Origin: Panaeolus papilionaceus
Taxonomy: Eukaryota; Basidiomycota; Agaricomycetes; Agaricales
Assembly: GCA_015501605.1 (NCBI GenBank)
Contig: JADNRZ010000006.1
Span: forward strand, 434,001 to 498,000
Length of the DNA: 64,000 bases
Direction of reading: 5' to 3'
Position numbers and translations under genes: made by a program
The notes under the pieces: model-generated
What the model was told of the DNA's origin: nothing
The model's input: only the letters and a program-made list of their open reading frames with translations
The model's database searches: none
Shown: piece by piece, positions 12,523 to 24,039 of the stretch
Numbering within the stretch: the first letter of the stretch is position 1
Layout: each line of letters starts with the position of its first letter

Positions 12523-14282
12523 CTATATATCAAAACGTCGAATTACAACCCTTCCGGCATGCGCGCTGACAATCCTCCTTTCATTGAATGATACCGTGCC
12601 CCTTCCTGCCTGCATTATGTGTTCTCCAATGAAGTCATCAGCAGGTGCGACCTCTGCCCCTGTACCACCCTCTAAATCCCATACCCAAATGCTGCCATTC
12701 TGGCCAAGACTGACACACCTCCCGTCCGACAATGCGATAGCCGATATGGGACTCGTTTGGCCATGTAATGTTCGTACAAAATTTAATTTGGGTGGAGATG
12801 CTGAAACGGAATTGGAATGGCTAGGAAGTATGAGTCTGTAGAGTTGCAGAGCCGTGGGCGAGTGTAAACGGGCTTCAATGGTTGATGGGCCCAACCGTGA
12901 CGACGAGGAGGCCGTTGAATGCTGGCCTGAAAGAATTTCATCCCCCGGGGCGAGCACCACCCACTTTCCGTCTGTTTGCACATCGGCTACATTGGATAAT
13001 TTCCGGCCCCATTGTTCTTTCATTGCACGAAGTGGACCTTCGTCAATCCACCCCGAAGGCACTTCGAACGCTCTGATTGAACGACTTGCGATGACAGTAA
13101 GATGAAGTGACGATCCGTGGACATACTCTTCTTCGAAGGATGACGTCAGTGAATGACGAGAACTACGGGGTTCCGAGCTCCTTGCTATCAACAGTTCTGC
13201 GACGCCCACTGACCAATGGCGAGGGTACACAGGTACTGAATATGCGATGACTAGTTTGAAAGCCGTTGGAGACGGAGAAGATAACACCAAAGAGGCCGGA
13301 GGAAACGAAGAGAAGGACGTTAAGGTCTGCGTGCGTTGCACTGCACCAGCTGACAAGTCAAACAGTGATAAGGAAAAGTCGGAGGCGAGAGTGATGAGCA
13401 AGGGGTGATAAAATGCTGCTCGAATGATCTTCAAAGTCCCGGTCGATCTCTGTGGGGGTCGATAACCAGGAATTCGGCTGAAATGAGATGGCGATGAGTG
13501 GTTGACTTTAATAACATGAAACAACCCTGTAGAGAAGCAAATAGCAAGAGAGAAATGACTTGAGTCTGGTGGAGATTGATCTAAAGCCATTGTAGTGATG
13601 GATACAGGTCGGTCATGAGATTCGTCAAGTGGGATTAGGTGATTCTCCCCGTAATTGGTGGTGACATGTATGCAAGGTTTTATGCTGGGGGCCTTACTAG
13701 CAGTTATGGTCAAAGGACCCACAAGAATCACAACAGTCTCGTCTAGACGAGACGTCGATTGAGAGCTGGTTGAGTCGAGCGTCAGGGATTTATGCGAACC
13801 ACCGGGGAACTCCTCAACTGCACAACGACCTGAACAATCAGAAGCCGCCTTTCAGAAAGTTTATTCATGTAGAATCACACTACGATCATACCTCTCCGCC
13901 AGTTCGAGCTGATTCGAAACATCCATTTCCAGTCCTTGATGGTTTCCGTTTTGGACGCCCGTCCAGGGAGTGGCAATACCTCTCGACCATCTAGCCGGCC
14001 AATAAACCCTTTTGCACCTCTCAATCTGGTTCTCCCATAGATGTTGATGAATATATGTCTCCATAATTCGTTGTCTGCGGCGAGTCTAGCCCAGTTTCGA
14101 CTCGTCGATTGCGTCGCACACAAGTCAACCCATGATAAATGGGAGAAGATGGAGAGTATGAGTTCATCATACAATGAATCATCAAAGCTCAGACGTAAAG
14201 AACGATGATTTTCTATATGATTTTCCGTATGAGCACGCTTCGATGGTGGAAGTGCAGCGGGAGATAGCGCTCTCTTGGACAT
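12523..14282 (-). CDS. F-box protein with a C-terminal beta-propeller-like region
   Basis: Exons 14282..13892 and 13829..12523 give 565 residues. Residues of about 36-80 form an F-box (LYDELILSIFSHLSWVDLC, then SRNWARLAADNELWRHIF), the part that binds Skp1 in SCF ubiquitin ligases. The remaining 430 residues look like degenerate WD40 blades: LKIIRAAFYHPLLITLASDF, ISAIALSDGRCVSLGQNGS followed by IWVWDLEGG, and a closing RRIVSAHAGRVVIRRFDI. The likely role is a substrate adaptor of an SCF E3 ligase; the substrate is unknown. The start ATG lies only 103 bp from the divergent MORG1 start. Confidence 0.85.
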
Positions 14283-14385
14283 GGTCGCGGTCGATGTGAG
14301 AACAGTATTGATGATGACATAAACACTATAATAGTCGCCGCCAAGTGTGTGCGACCTGGTGTTGACAGGTTGTTTCTTCTTAACC
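14283..14385. promoter_or_regulatory. Compact bidirectional promoter, F-box gene / MORG1
   Basis: Only 103 bp separate the two divergent start codons, so both 5' leaders and core promoters must share this space. No TATA box was evident. Inferred from gene layout only. Confidence 0.5.
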
Positions 14386-15586
14386 ATGGCTCCATCTCGA
14401 GGGCCACAACCTCTTCCGCGGAACATCCACGCTACTTTAAGCACTCACAAAGGCCCTGTTAATGTGGTTCGGTACTCGAAAGGTTCAGCAAATTATGTCT
14501 TAACTGGTGGACAAGACAGAACAATTAAACTGTGGAACGCCAATGATGGTCGCGAAATCAAAACCTTTGCTGCACATGGCTATGAGGTCTTGTCTATAAC
14601 GGTGTACGTCCATTAGAAAAGCACTCAGGTCATTTCTCAACGAAGCTGGATTATAAAAGCTCTCAGGACAATGCCAAATTTGCGTCTTCTGGCGGTGATC
14701 GTTCTGTATTCCTCTGGGATGTAGCTACAGCAACAACCACACGTCGCCTTTCTGGCCATTTAGGCAAAATCTACGCTGTAGAATTTAATGAAGAAGCCAC
14801 AGTCGTTGCGAGTGGTAGGCATTTCATTAGCATTGTCGTTTCTGGTGTTCAAACAAGCGCTCCTAGGCTCATATGATTCTACCGTTCGATTGTGGGATCT
14901 GCGGTTCGTTATTAAAAACTTGCACTGTCAACCACATCCTGACACCGATCAGTGCCCAGAATCGCCAGGCCATACAGGTTCTAGAAGAAGCTCGTGACTC
15001 AGTCCAGACACTCCATGTGGGCGCTACGTACCTCACAACTGGTTCGGTGGATGGCCATGTTCGAACCTACGATATTCGGATGGGGGAACTTCGTTCTGAT
15101 TTTATGGGTTGTACGTACCCCTATAACTGTTGCAATTGGTGCCGTTCTAAGATTCCGACAGATCCTGTAACGTCTGTTCTACCAACGCAAGATTCGCAGA
15201 CACTTCTTGTGGCAACCCTTGATAATCATATCCGTCTGATGGATAGTTCGACTGGTAAAATGTTGAACGACTTCACGGGCCATACCAATCAAGAATATCG
15301 TTGTCGTGCATGTTATTGTCATGGTGAAGCTAGTGTCGTGTGCGGGGACGAGAAGGGACAAATCTGGGCATGGGACTTGCTTGATGTGCGTGTGCATCAC
15401 TTATCTTCACATCTGCTATGACTTAACTCGTAATTTCAGGCCAAGGTCATGCAACCTAATCCACCACCAAAAGCCCACCACAAGTTGATCACATGGACGG
15501 AGCACCACCCAACCAACCCAGGGGAATTTGTAACGTCAAGCGCTGACGGGACTGCTAAAATATGGAGGCACGCGGACGCTTCTTGA
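14386..15586 (+). CDS. MORG1/WDR83-type WD40 scaffold protein
   Basis: Six exons (14386..14603, 14660..14814, 14867..14903, 14953..15110, 15162..15385, 15440..15586) give 312 residues, matching animal WDR83/MORG1 (315). Seven WD40 repeats fill the protein: HKGPVNVVRYSKGSANYVL/TIKLWN, DNAKFASSGGDRSVFLWDV, GKIYAVEFNEEATVVASGSY/TVRLWDLR, GATYLTTGSVDGHVRTYDIR, YPVTSVLPTQDSQTLLVATL/IRLMD, ASVVCGDEKGQIWAWDL and FVTSSADGTAKIWRH. In animals the protein is a MAPK scaffold and a spliceosome-associated factor; in this organism the role is inferred. Alternative splice sites were judged by agreement with family motifs (for example GYPVTSV across the fourth junction). Confidence 0.93.
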
Positions 15587-15698
15587 GTAAAACATTCCTT
15601 CAATACGGAGAAGTGGATTAGGCAGCGTCCTACCAGAAAATTATATTGCTATAACAAACTCCCTATTGTACAAAGTAAGAGAAAATGGTGGAATCTTG

Positions 15699-16217
15699 TC
15701 ATGACCTTTTTGTTTGCGTCATTGCCTCTGCGGAAACACCTTTTGAGCTATATGATTTCTGTTTATGTACAATGTCCTGCTCACCTCTGCGTGTTGCATC
15801 TTCCAAAAGCTGGGTATCCACATGTTCAGCGGGTAGTTGAACATAGCGAACTACAGATCCACGAATGAAGCAGTTTTTGATTGCCATCTGTGAGAGGGTT
15901 CATGAATCATTAGAATTGGAATTGGAGTATTTAGGTCATGGTCAAAGGATCACCATGTGTGGATGTCTCGCCTCATCAGCCACTCTGATGTTATCGAGGC
16001 GAATATTCAAAAATCTAACTTGTGTAAATCAGCAATCTGAAAGAAACTGAGATGAAGAACGAACTGGTCAACTGATTTCAAGACGCCTGTAATTGACAAG
16101 TCATTTTTCAGCTCCACAGTCACTTGCTGATCGGTCAGGGTTTTAAATACAGAGAAGATAAGCTTTTAAATAATATTAGCGAATTGAATCTTCAAAACGC
16201 GGTATTAAACTGACCAT
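15699..16217 (-). CDS. LSM2: Lsm2, subunit of the Lsm1-7 / Lsm2-8 rings
   Basis: Exons 16217..16215, 16162..16065, 16014..15954, 15887..15785 and 15727..15699 give 97 residues (human LSM2 has 95). The Sm fold is clear: VTVELKNDLSITGVLKSVDQ (Sm1), then HPHM and MAIKNCFIRGSVVRYVQLP (Sm2), then DTQLLEDATRR. Lsm2 is shared by the nuclear Lsm2-8 ring on U6 snRNA and the cytoplasmic Lsm1-7 ring of mRNA decay. The first exon is the ATG alone, followed by a GTCAGT donor. The next exon begins LIFSVFKTL in place of the usual LFYSFFKTL, so the extreme N terminus is slightly less certain. The gene is convergent with MORG1, with 112 bp between the stop codons. Confidence 0.93.
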
Positions 16218-16682
16218 CGATAACTCAAATGGATATTGTGTGCAACCGTGAATGGAAGGCAACCTGTACAACAACGGCCATTGATTGTCAATGTTTGGCC
16301 GTGCTTCTTATTGAAAGCAAGGCGCCCAGCAACTACGTCACGAAACATACACAAGTCGAATACCATTCATCATCATGCCAAACGCCAACCATTTGCAAAG
16401 AAACCCCTGCGGAAATAATCACGATAGGTACTAATTGCCTTTTTTTCTTCTTCAATTTGTTTTATGCATTTATCATGATTGTGCACCTGTTCAGAGATCA
16501 AGACGATAACAGATCCGAACGGAATGAGCTGCGGTGCACAACGTAAGGCCATGTGCAGGATTATGAAACGACCCGCTATAATTCGCTCTTATCGACTGTG
16601 TCATCGTAAATTTCGTGGCTTATCATTAACTTTCATAAATAGGAAGCGCCAATTTTGGCGTTTGTAAAAATACAGTGTTCTT
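16218..16682. other. Intergenic, no gene seen
   Basis: LSM2 promoter side and 3' side of the DUF6533 gene. Only short open frames are present. Confidence 0.5.
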
Positions 16683-18020
16683 TTATGGTTGATTAGATGC
16701 TGCGGAACGCGACCTATGAATCAAAGTTTGAGCAGGAGTCGTTTGTGTCCGTAGGGACTCAATGATGGTCGTCAATTCAGGGCCTTCTGTGACTGAGCTC
16801 TCTGCATCATGCGTAGTCACAACCAGCTTCTGCATGCTGATAATCAACCTACACCCCTTCATGGTATATTCTAAGGTAAGTCAGCTCAATTCCCTCAGTA
16901 AATTTGACTTACCACGCTTGACATGACGGCAACCATACCCCTTCATTACTTGTCAGGTAACATGCGAACACAGGAGATATCTAGGGCTTACGGGAAAACG
17001 AAATGCGCGGATGAATGCAGGTACGCAAACTTTGCGTAAATCAACATCCCTATCAAGGCTCCTAAAAAGCGGCGCAGTTTCGTGAGGTGGGCAACAAAGT
17101 ATGATGACCCTATAGAAATGCTGACCCGTTATGACAGTGAAAGTTGCAGTTCCATCTCGACATAATAACTGCACCAAAGGGGTCCTTCCCCAACCTTCAT
17201 GGATTGCCATAATTTGTTTCGCAAAGGTGAGTCCAAGAATGATGCACTGGAAAATAAGCTCCCCCACGCTGAGCACAAATATTTTCAGATTTCAGTTTGA
17301 ATCAAAGGTAAGGCACGTACAGAAAGAAAATGATGACAAGAGAGGGGACACGTTCACTCAAGCAAATATCATTGAACTTTTGATCGGGAAGGGTCAAGAT
17401 CGCGCTGGCTGACGAAAGTCCAACGCGAACAATGAGCAGAATACCCAAAAGTATACGAATCCGTTGTTTTCGACCATAAAACGCGTATACTGCATGGCAA
17501 GTTGTTGTTAGTTCCTTGCGCTATGCCTTACGATTGACGATGAACGCACCTCGAACCATTAAAATCATGTCCACAGCACCAAGAAGGAGAAAAGTGGCAA
17601 GTGTTTGGTAGGTGAGCCACAATTTGCAGATATTCGCGGGAACAGGATATCTGTCCGAAATCATCCCAGAAATAACGGTGTTGTTTCTGTTAGGATAGCA
17701 TCAGTATTTGAGTAATCGGCCGGAAGCATGAGTCGGCAAAACTGACATCTGGATTGCGAGAGGAAAATATCTTGAAAAAAAATATAAGAGCTTGGTTATC
17801 GTAAGTCGACCTGGCTGGCTACGAAAAGCGATTAGTGTCGGTTTCCTTTTTTTGTGGACGACAATGGTCTTACGGCCAGATATGCGCAACCTCATCCTCA
17901 ATTGTTGTGACAGCTTCCCAGCAAGTGAGCGTCAACCCCACATCTGAAGTTCAGTTCCAGTGAAGTAAAATATAAAACTAAAGATGGGCACATACAGGTA
18001 GCGGCTCGCAGCGAATCCAT
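16683..18020 (-). CDS. DUF6533-type seven-helix membrane protein
   Basis: Nine exons (18020..17996, 17943..17874, 17818..17747, 17686..17550, 17489..17321, 17268..17126, 17061..16992, 16940..16913, 16856..16683) give 295 residues. The N terminus follows the DUF6533 pattern (TIEDEVAHIWP, LTITKLLYFFSRY). Six or seven hydrophobic helices follow: LTYQTLATFLLLGAVDMILM with VRVYAFYGRK, RILLGILLIVRVGLSSASAI, LVGELIFQCIILGLTFAK, then GALIGMLIYAKFAYL and MVAVMSSVGCRLIISMQ. The tail is soluble. Such proteins are abundant in Agaricomycetes; their function is unknown, and a receptor-like role is only guessed from topology. The last two introns both end in ATGAAG before GGGT, chosen because they restore the usual GCRLII motif. 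Confidence 0.82.
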
Positions 18021-18592
18021 ACAGACGCTGATGCCCAACGCAAATCCAATGTCCCTCGAAGAATAGAATCGAGTAGAGAAACGTAGAGGTGTCCCTTTCC
18101 ATATTCCTCACGTTACGGTAACAACATGATTGGGGCGATACAACCATAAGTACCATGTCACGAATAAAACAAACCTACAGTGGCAAAATCCTCCCATGAT
18201 TATACCCGGGAATACGGCATATCTTCCTACCGACGTTATTTGTGAGATTTGCCAATATCTGCCCAGAAGATCAATGCTGATTGTGCGTAGATGATGATGT
18301 ACTAACTGCGGTGATGTCAAGTGGATTTATTCAAGACTCAGAGAATGAAAGTTAAAACTTCACGCGTGCGACCGCAAACGGCTAAATTGAGAAAACAGTG
18401 CCTACACATGCAATGCTTGACTTGAACCTCTTCCCCTTCAACTTATTTAGCATTTTTATGGGTGTCGTGCGAGTGTGTATATATTTATGACGAAACGGAG
18501 GGGCATATGATAGTGGCATGTAGAGAAAGGTAACGAGGATCGTGTTTTAATAGCCCAGCACCATAGCGCATAAAAACAAGGACGGGAGTAGT
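18021..18592. other. Intergenic, no gene seen
   Basis: Upstream of the DUF6533 gene and downstream of RPS8. No supported coding frame. Confidence 0.5.
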
Positions 18593-19503
18593 TTAGGCGT
18601 GCTTCTGTTTGCCGGTCCTTAACTTCCTCAGGTAGAACTGTGAAAGTCAAGGTCAGAAAAGCTTGTGTGGGGATTGAAAAGTTATGTACCTCGAGTTCCT
18701 TGCCCTCCAAAATGTAGCCATCAGCGCGGCCTGATTGACCAGGTCGACTTGAGATTGCAGCGTAGAGACGACCAGCGGCAAACTGGGCCTCAAGCAGGGG
18801 GTCAACTTTGGCATCTATCGAGCTAATTAACATCAGACATGCGGAAAAGACCATCAGTCTTACCCTTCTTCTTCTCATCAAGGCTGCGTTGAGCGTGGTT
18901 GGAGCGCTTAACGGGCTCAGTGGTCTCTGCGATAGTGCTCTTTCCCTTCTTGGAGACGGGTTGGGCATACTGGTGATTAAGTTAGAGGGTGATTCACCTC
19001 AAAATGGGCAAATCAGGACTCACATGAGATTCATACCACTGTCTGAAAGGTGTGGCATCAACCTGAATGATAGCACTCTTCACCAATGTGTTCGTGCGGA
19101 CGAGTTCATTGTTAGAGGCGTTATAAACCTTAGAGGCAAAATCAATGATTTCAATAAACCATTCAAACTTGTGAAGATACGCAGCAGAAGGAGTACATAC
19201 CACACCGATGAGCCTGGTCTTGCGGGTGATGTGCTCAGATCCCCAAGCAAAGTTGCCAGCATCGAGACGGAGGGCACGGTACTTCACATTTCCGCCACGA
19301 ACACGGACGGTGTGGATACGCTTGGGACCAAGCTTGGTGCTGGCGGGTTGCCTACCAAGCTCAAATTTTCTCTTTTTGCGGTAGTGGGCGCGCTGAGCAC
19401 CAGTCTCCGAGCGTTTGTGGCGGGATGAGCGTGAGATACCTAATAAAAAAGTCTATCAGCATTAATGTCGACGACGAGCAGCAACTTTGCAGCACTGACC
19501 CAT
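18593..19503 (-). CDS. RPS8: 40S ribosomal protein eS8
   Basis: Six exons (19503..19500, 19439..19201, 19128..19024, 18969..18864, 18814..18690, 18637..18593) give 207 residues, one fewer than human RPS8. Highly conserved stretches are visible: [84 protein letters not shown] and [14 protein letters not shown] at the end. The protein is part of the small ribosomal subunit body near 18S rRNA. The first coding exon is four bases (ATG G), a common layout for ribosomal protein genes that leaves intron 1 next to the start codon. Nothing is truncated. Confidence 0.97.
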
Positions 19504-19954
19504 ATCAGAGAGTCTTGAGGATGACGGCCTGTTGAGCAGTCAAGGTTTTGTGATGATAGTTGACATTAAGGTTTGAATCAATTTCAGGCTCAGACCGGCA
19601 AATCCCGACTCCTACACTCCTTCCTTCCTCTTCCTTCAAATACCACAACATACATCGCGCTTTCACGGAAAATCTTGTTTTACAGCTCATTCCAGTTCTT
19701 TAATCTGGCTTTATCATGAGTATATGGCACCGATTATGATCAAGTATGTCTTCTTCGAGTTACTCGATGGACTCTAGGCTTCTCCTTCCCCTCAAAACCA
19801 GATGAAGAACACATGTTATATACCTAAATCGCTTTGCGGTCTTACTGTTTCATTCCTGGCGCTGTTCGGCCATGAGTATTACACGCCGTTGAAACTTCAC
19901 GTTGGAACTGTGTATATCTTGCTTTCCCTCTCATAACCTTTTGCTGCCAACACA
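19504..19954. other. Divergent intergenic region, RPS8 / UGP1-like pseudogene
   Basis: 450 bp holding the RPS8 promoter and the former promoter of the UGP1 paralog. Pyrimidine-rich near 19.6 kb. No gene seen. Confidence 0.5.
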
Positions 19955-22176
19955 ATGCCCATCTTCAAATATCCAATTTCACGTCTTCGCCGCCGACAAG
20001 TGAAAGCGTTTTCCAGTTACTCTCTGAGTGCAGGGACAGAACCCATTCATGAATATCTTGACCATCTTCTCTCGACTAACTCAGATCCATCTTTAACGCA
20101 GGTAAATACTGGAGCATGCTGCGACTCGTTCATTACCTGACATTTGGGACATCGACAGAAGCACAAATCGGAGTTCTTCGCATTTTTGTCCGTCTATAAT
20201 CGCTACATCGACCAGAAGGCAGGTAAACAACTTGTGTTGGTATTTTTGCCTCTCCAGGCCGTTTCGTCATAGTCATCTGTTGTTCCTATGTAAAGTGACT
20301 GGTCCAAGGTCCATCCCCCTGCTGATCAACAAATTATTGCCCATTCGTCCCTGCCACAAGCACATAATGTTCCCATGAACAAATTGGTCGTTCTGAAAGT
20401 TAACGGCGGACTCGGAACGTCGATGGGTAATTTGACATGTTCTCACACCTATGTTGCTCAAGATTTATCATGCTTCAGGTCTCAACGGTGCAAAGAGTGC
20501 GTTAGAAGTTCGACAGGAACTTACTTTTCTAGACTTATTATCCAGCAAATTGAGCAACTTAACGAGGACTGGTCAGCGCAGGTTCCACTTTTACTTATGA
20601 CTTCATTCAGTACAGAGGACGATACGTTGAAGATACTCCAACGTTATAAAACCCGCCCCGTGAAAATTACCACAATCAATCAGTCGAGGCATCCCCGATT
20701 GTTAAAGGAGACTCTTCTGCCCTACGCTAAATCGATGCATGATGGTAAGGCTGCATGGAACCCATCCGGACATGGGGATTTGTACGATGCCCTGCACCGA
20801 TCGGGAACCCTTCGACGTCTTCTGTCAGAAGGGAAAGAGTTCCTGTTTGTATCCAACTCCGACAACCTTGGTGCGATGTGAGTCTTTCTGTTGATGTTAT
20901 CTCTCATCGTACTTCTGCCATTTACATGCCCTCAGCGTCGACGAACGTATCCTGGCTTATATGGCTGAAACTCAATCGGAGTTCATTATGGAAGTCACAA
21001 ACAAAACCAAAAGCGATTTGACTGTAAGTCCGACTCGGATATGTCGTGCAAATTACTGACACCCGTTTAGGGCGGCACACTGATTGGTAATTGGCTATTA
21101 ACCTGTGTCGAAGTTCTCATCGGAATCAGGCTGCGGTGCTAGATTATGAGGGGACAATTCAACTATTGGAAATGGCTCAGGTGCCTACAGAATACCTGGA
21201 CGATTTTCATTCCGGTCTTTATTCCTCTCCCCTTGACATTCTGGCTCACTAACTCGCTATCTAGCCAAGAAATTCTAGATTTTTAATACTAACAACCTTT
21301 GGATTGATTTAAAAGGTCACTTCTAGACGGATACCCCTGCTCTGATAGTTTCACTCATCGATGATTTTAGCTCTGGAGCGTATCATGGATCAGAAATCCA
21401 TGTCACTCGACATCATTGCGAGAACAAAGGATCTTGATGATGGATGCAGCATCATTCAGGTATGTAACACGAGGATCCGGAAATATTTAATGTGACGACT
21501 GAGCCATTCACCAGCTCGAAACTGCTGCAGGTTCCGCAATCAAGCATTTTAAGAAGGCCTGTGGAATCAATGTTTCTAGGGGGAGATTTCTCCCAGTGAA
21601 GAACTGTGCGGACCTATTGCTCGTTCGTAGCAGTTTGTTCGAAATAGAGCGCGGGTCGCTCATCATGAATTCCAAGAGGATGTTTGGGTCCATTCCCATC
21701 ATCAAGTTGGATTCTCATTTCCAGACGGTGAGGCTTGTAAGAATATGAGAGTACTCCCGATGGCAATAACGAGGTCACAGATCAATCAGTTCCAGAAGCG
21801 ATTTAAGCAAATTCCAGATATCCTGGAGCTCGATCATTTGACCGTGTCTGGTGATGTATGCTTTGGTCGCAATGTGATCCTCCGCGGAACCATGATCAGT
21901 AGGTGGCATTAAACTTGGTGCATGTCACCTTGCTTATGCATGTTGTAGTTATTGCGAACGCTGGCCAGCGTATTGACATACCAGATGGGGTCATCTTGGA
22001 AAATCGTAAGTCGATTATGGCTGTGTGCAAAGTCCGTAGGCAGTCAACTAAGTCATACCATCTATATGTCTAGGCCTCGTATCCGGCAGTGTCAGGATGA
22101 TAGTACGTTTTTCTTACACGACGCCATTAAGCAAGGATAAGAGTCCTAATTATTTTTGGTTGTCTAGGAACTTTAG
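19955..22176 (+). pseudogene. Degenerate paralog of UDP-glucose pyrophosphorylase UGP1
   Basis: Fourteen exon-like blocks: 19955..20101, 20159..20235, 20296..20426, 20479..20877, 20936..21023, 21071..21086, 21143..21214, 21265..21315, 21371..21459, 21515..21727, 21781..21898, 21949..22005, 22074..22102, 22168..22176. Family motifs are intact ([35 protein letters not shown], ending in Glu-Leu-stop). Block lengths equal those of UGP1 (77, 104, 72, 51, 420, 86, 9 nt after summing), except that the large block is 399 nt where UGP1 has 400. One base is missing near 20530 (before LIIQQIEQL), shifting the frame. A TAG at 21276-21278 replaces a conserved Lys codon in the KFKIFN motif. It has four introns that UGP1 lacks, so it is an old gene duplicate, not a retrocopy. 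It lies tail to tail with UGP1. Sequencing error could explain one lesion but hardly both. Confidence 0.85.
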
Positions 22177-24039
22177 ACGTAATAATAATCCTTAAATCTG
22201 TTATACAATTCCCCTACGCCAGGCCCAAAGGTCTGAATTCCTAAATAGCGTTTTCCAGTCATATAACCCAATATAAAGGGATTGAGATTGACCATCATGA
22301 TGCACACATGTGGCGCTGGATCGACGATGGTCGTGGATCCGAAATGGCGAACGCACTTCGATCGTAGTTCCCTCCTGTCAGAGTCAACATATTTCTGCTC
22401 CATGATGACATCGAGCACACAACCTATGCTCCAGTTAATGAGGCAGCAGTGCCGTTGCGTTACCTGCCAGGTTCCTGCATTTATTCCTCCCACGAACATC
22501 GGCTTGCCTCCCAACTGCAACAACGTAGATCTTCATACAGAGTTGTGGGTCCATGTTGGTCTTGATGCATTCTGTAAAAGGAAGTTAAGTCGAAACACCT
22601 CAAAGATGCTAAAAAATCCTGAGTAGTTGGTGCCCTGTAATTAGATATGAATCATAATATGGCATGTTTCGTACTCGCGGAGAGCATGCGCTACCACTCT
22701 CAAGCAATAGATCCGGACAGCGTTTCTGGTAGTAATGTGCTTCGAAACTGCCGTATGGTGAACAAATCGTCCTCTGCAGGGCGATTGTCGACAGGGCTAG
22801 GTTCCATGATGTTAATACTCGTTCTCACAGTTCGATTGTCAGATATTATCTGCGACACAGCACCAACCAGACCCTATTTATACCTGCTTTCAATCGCTCG
22901 ATACAAGGATGTCAATCTGATATCGCAGAGAGAAAAATGAACCTGCGCTGGGATCTACTCAGGAGGACGAGAAGCCGTCGAAAATGATATATATACCGAT
23001 GTACATGTATGCATACACATCACTTGCTCCAAGCACTTGGCAGTGCATAGTGGTTCAAAATCTCGATAGCGGACGATTGTATGTTTCGAGTGGTTGTTTT
23101 CGGGCCGTCGTGCAAGCTCATTCATTCCGTTCCAAACTGGACGTTTCAAAATTCAGGTGTACGCTAGGGGTGTGCAGAGCTCTCACAATCCAAAGTTCGG
23201 CCCCTCGTAAAAGATCTCGAGGACAACCATTCTCCGCCAATACTAAACAGATACAAAGATCGGTGATGTCGATTTTCAACGATATCTCCAGGGTCATCTC
23301 TACGAGCCCCTTCGCAGTCTATATTATCCGCTTCAGCAGGGAGGATAGCAGAAGTCGACCCGGGCCTCCGAATATGTTTTACACATAACCGACTAGCCAT
23401 GCACACGTTCAAATGCTATTCTACGGCTTTTATAAAATCAACAAGAAATCTATGTCAGAGTACGGGTCATTGAGGAGCCAGCTTCCGAACGTGCGCAGCG
23501 AAGGAAAAGTCGAGGGGCGCGTTCGTTGATATATCAAAAAGAAAGGAAGGACCGAGATTTCGGCGACTCGTCGGATATCGGAAAAAGCCGCCCATTGGGA
23601 ACACCAGAGCGCTGGTTGTATATGTACATAGATGGTCACTGATTACTCAAAGGAATATCGCAGCCTTTTGTTTCAGTGCAAAGATGGGAATTTCATTTCG
23701 TGTTATATATCTTTATTGGTGCATATGTTGTGGTAGGGTAGGCATATGGTAATGGTGTACTGAATGAATAAAAGCTATAAGGAGTGAACTTCTATTCCTG
23801 ATCGCACATACAATATAAAAGGCGGATCGTGGCCGTAATGTGGAATAGAAAACAAAAATAGGGAGTCCGAAAGATACAAAAATATGGTGAAAATCATAAA
23901 ACAAATGTCCGAACCGCGTGGGCTAGTAGTTGCTGCTAGTTTCCACATGTAAAATATTAATGGAAAACTGAACACTCTAAGTAGATGGCATGTTTTGGGG
24001 AGAGGTATTCGAGATATAAGGAACGAGGGGTAATCGAGA
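22177..24039. other. Spacer between the two convergent UGP1 copies, no gene resolved
   Basis: 1.86 kb between the pseudogene end and the UGP1 stop. Open frames of up to 134 codons occur on both strands, but none shows a known motif or joins to others with sensible introns. Confidence 0.5.

Noticed and set aside
20223..20296. Apparent frameshift at the exon 2/3 junction of the UGP1-like copy (donor GTAAAC at 20223)
   Set aside because: A donor 13 nt further (after 20235) gives an exon of exactly 77 nt, as in UGP1, and restores phase and alignment (KAGKQLVDWSKV), so this is not a lesion.
22173..22523. 116-codon minus-strand frame between the UGP1 copies
   Set aside because: No recognisable motif, overlaps the pseudogene end, no partner exons.
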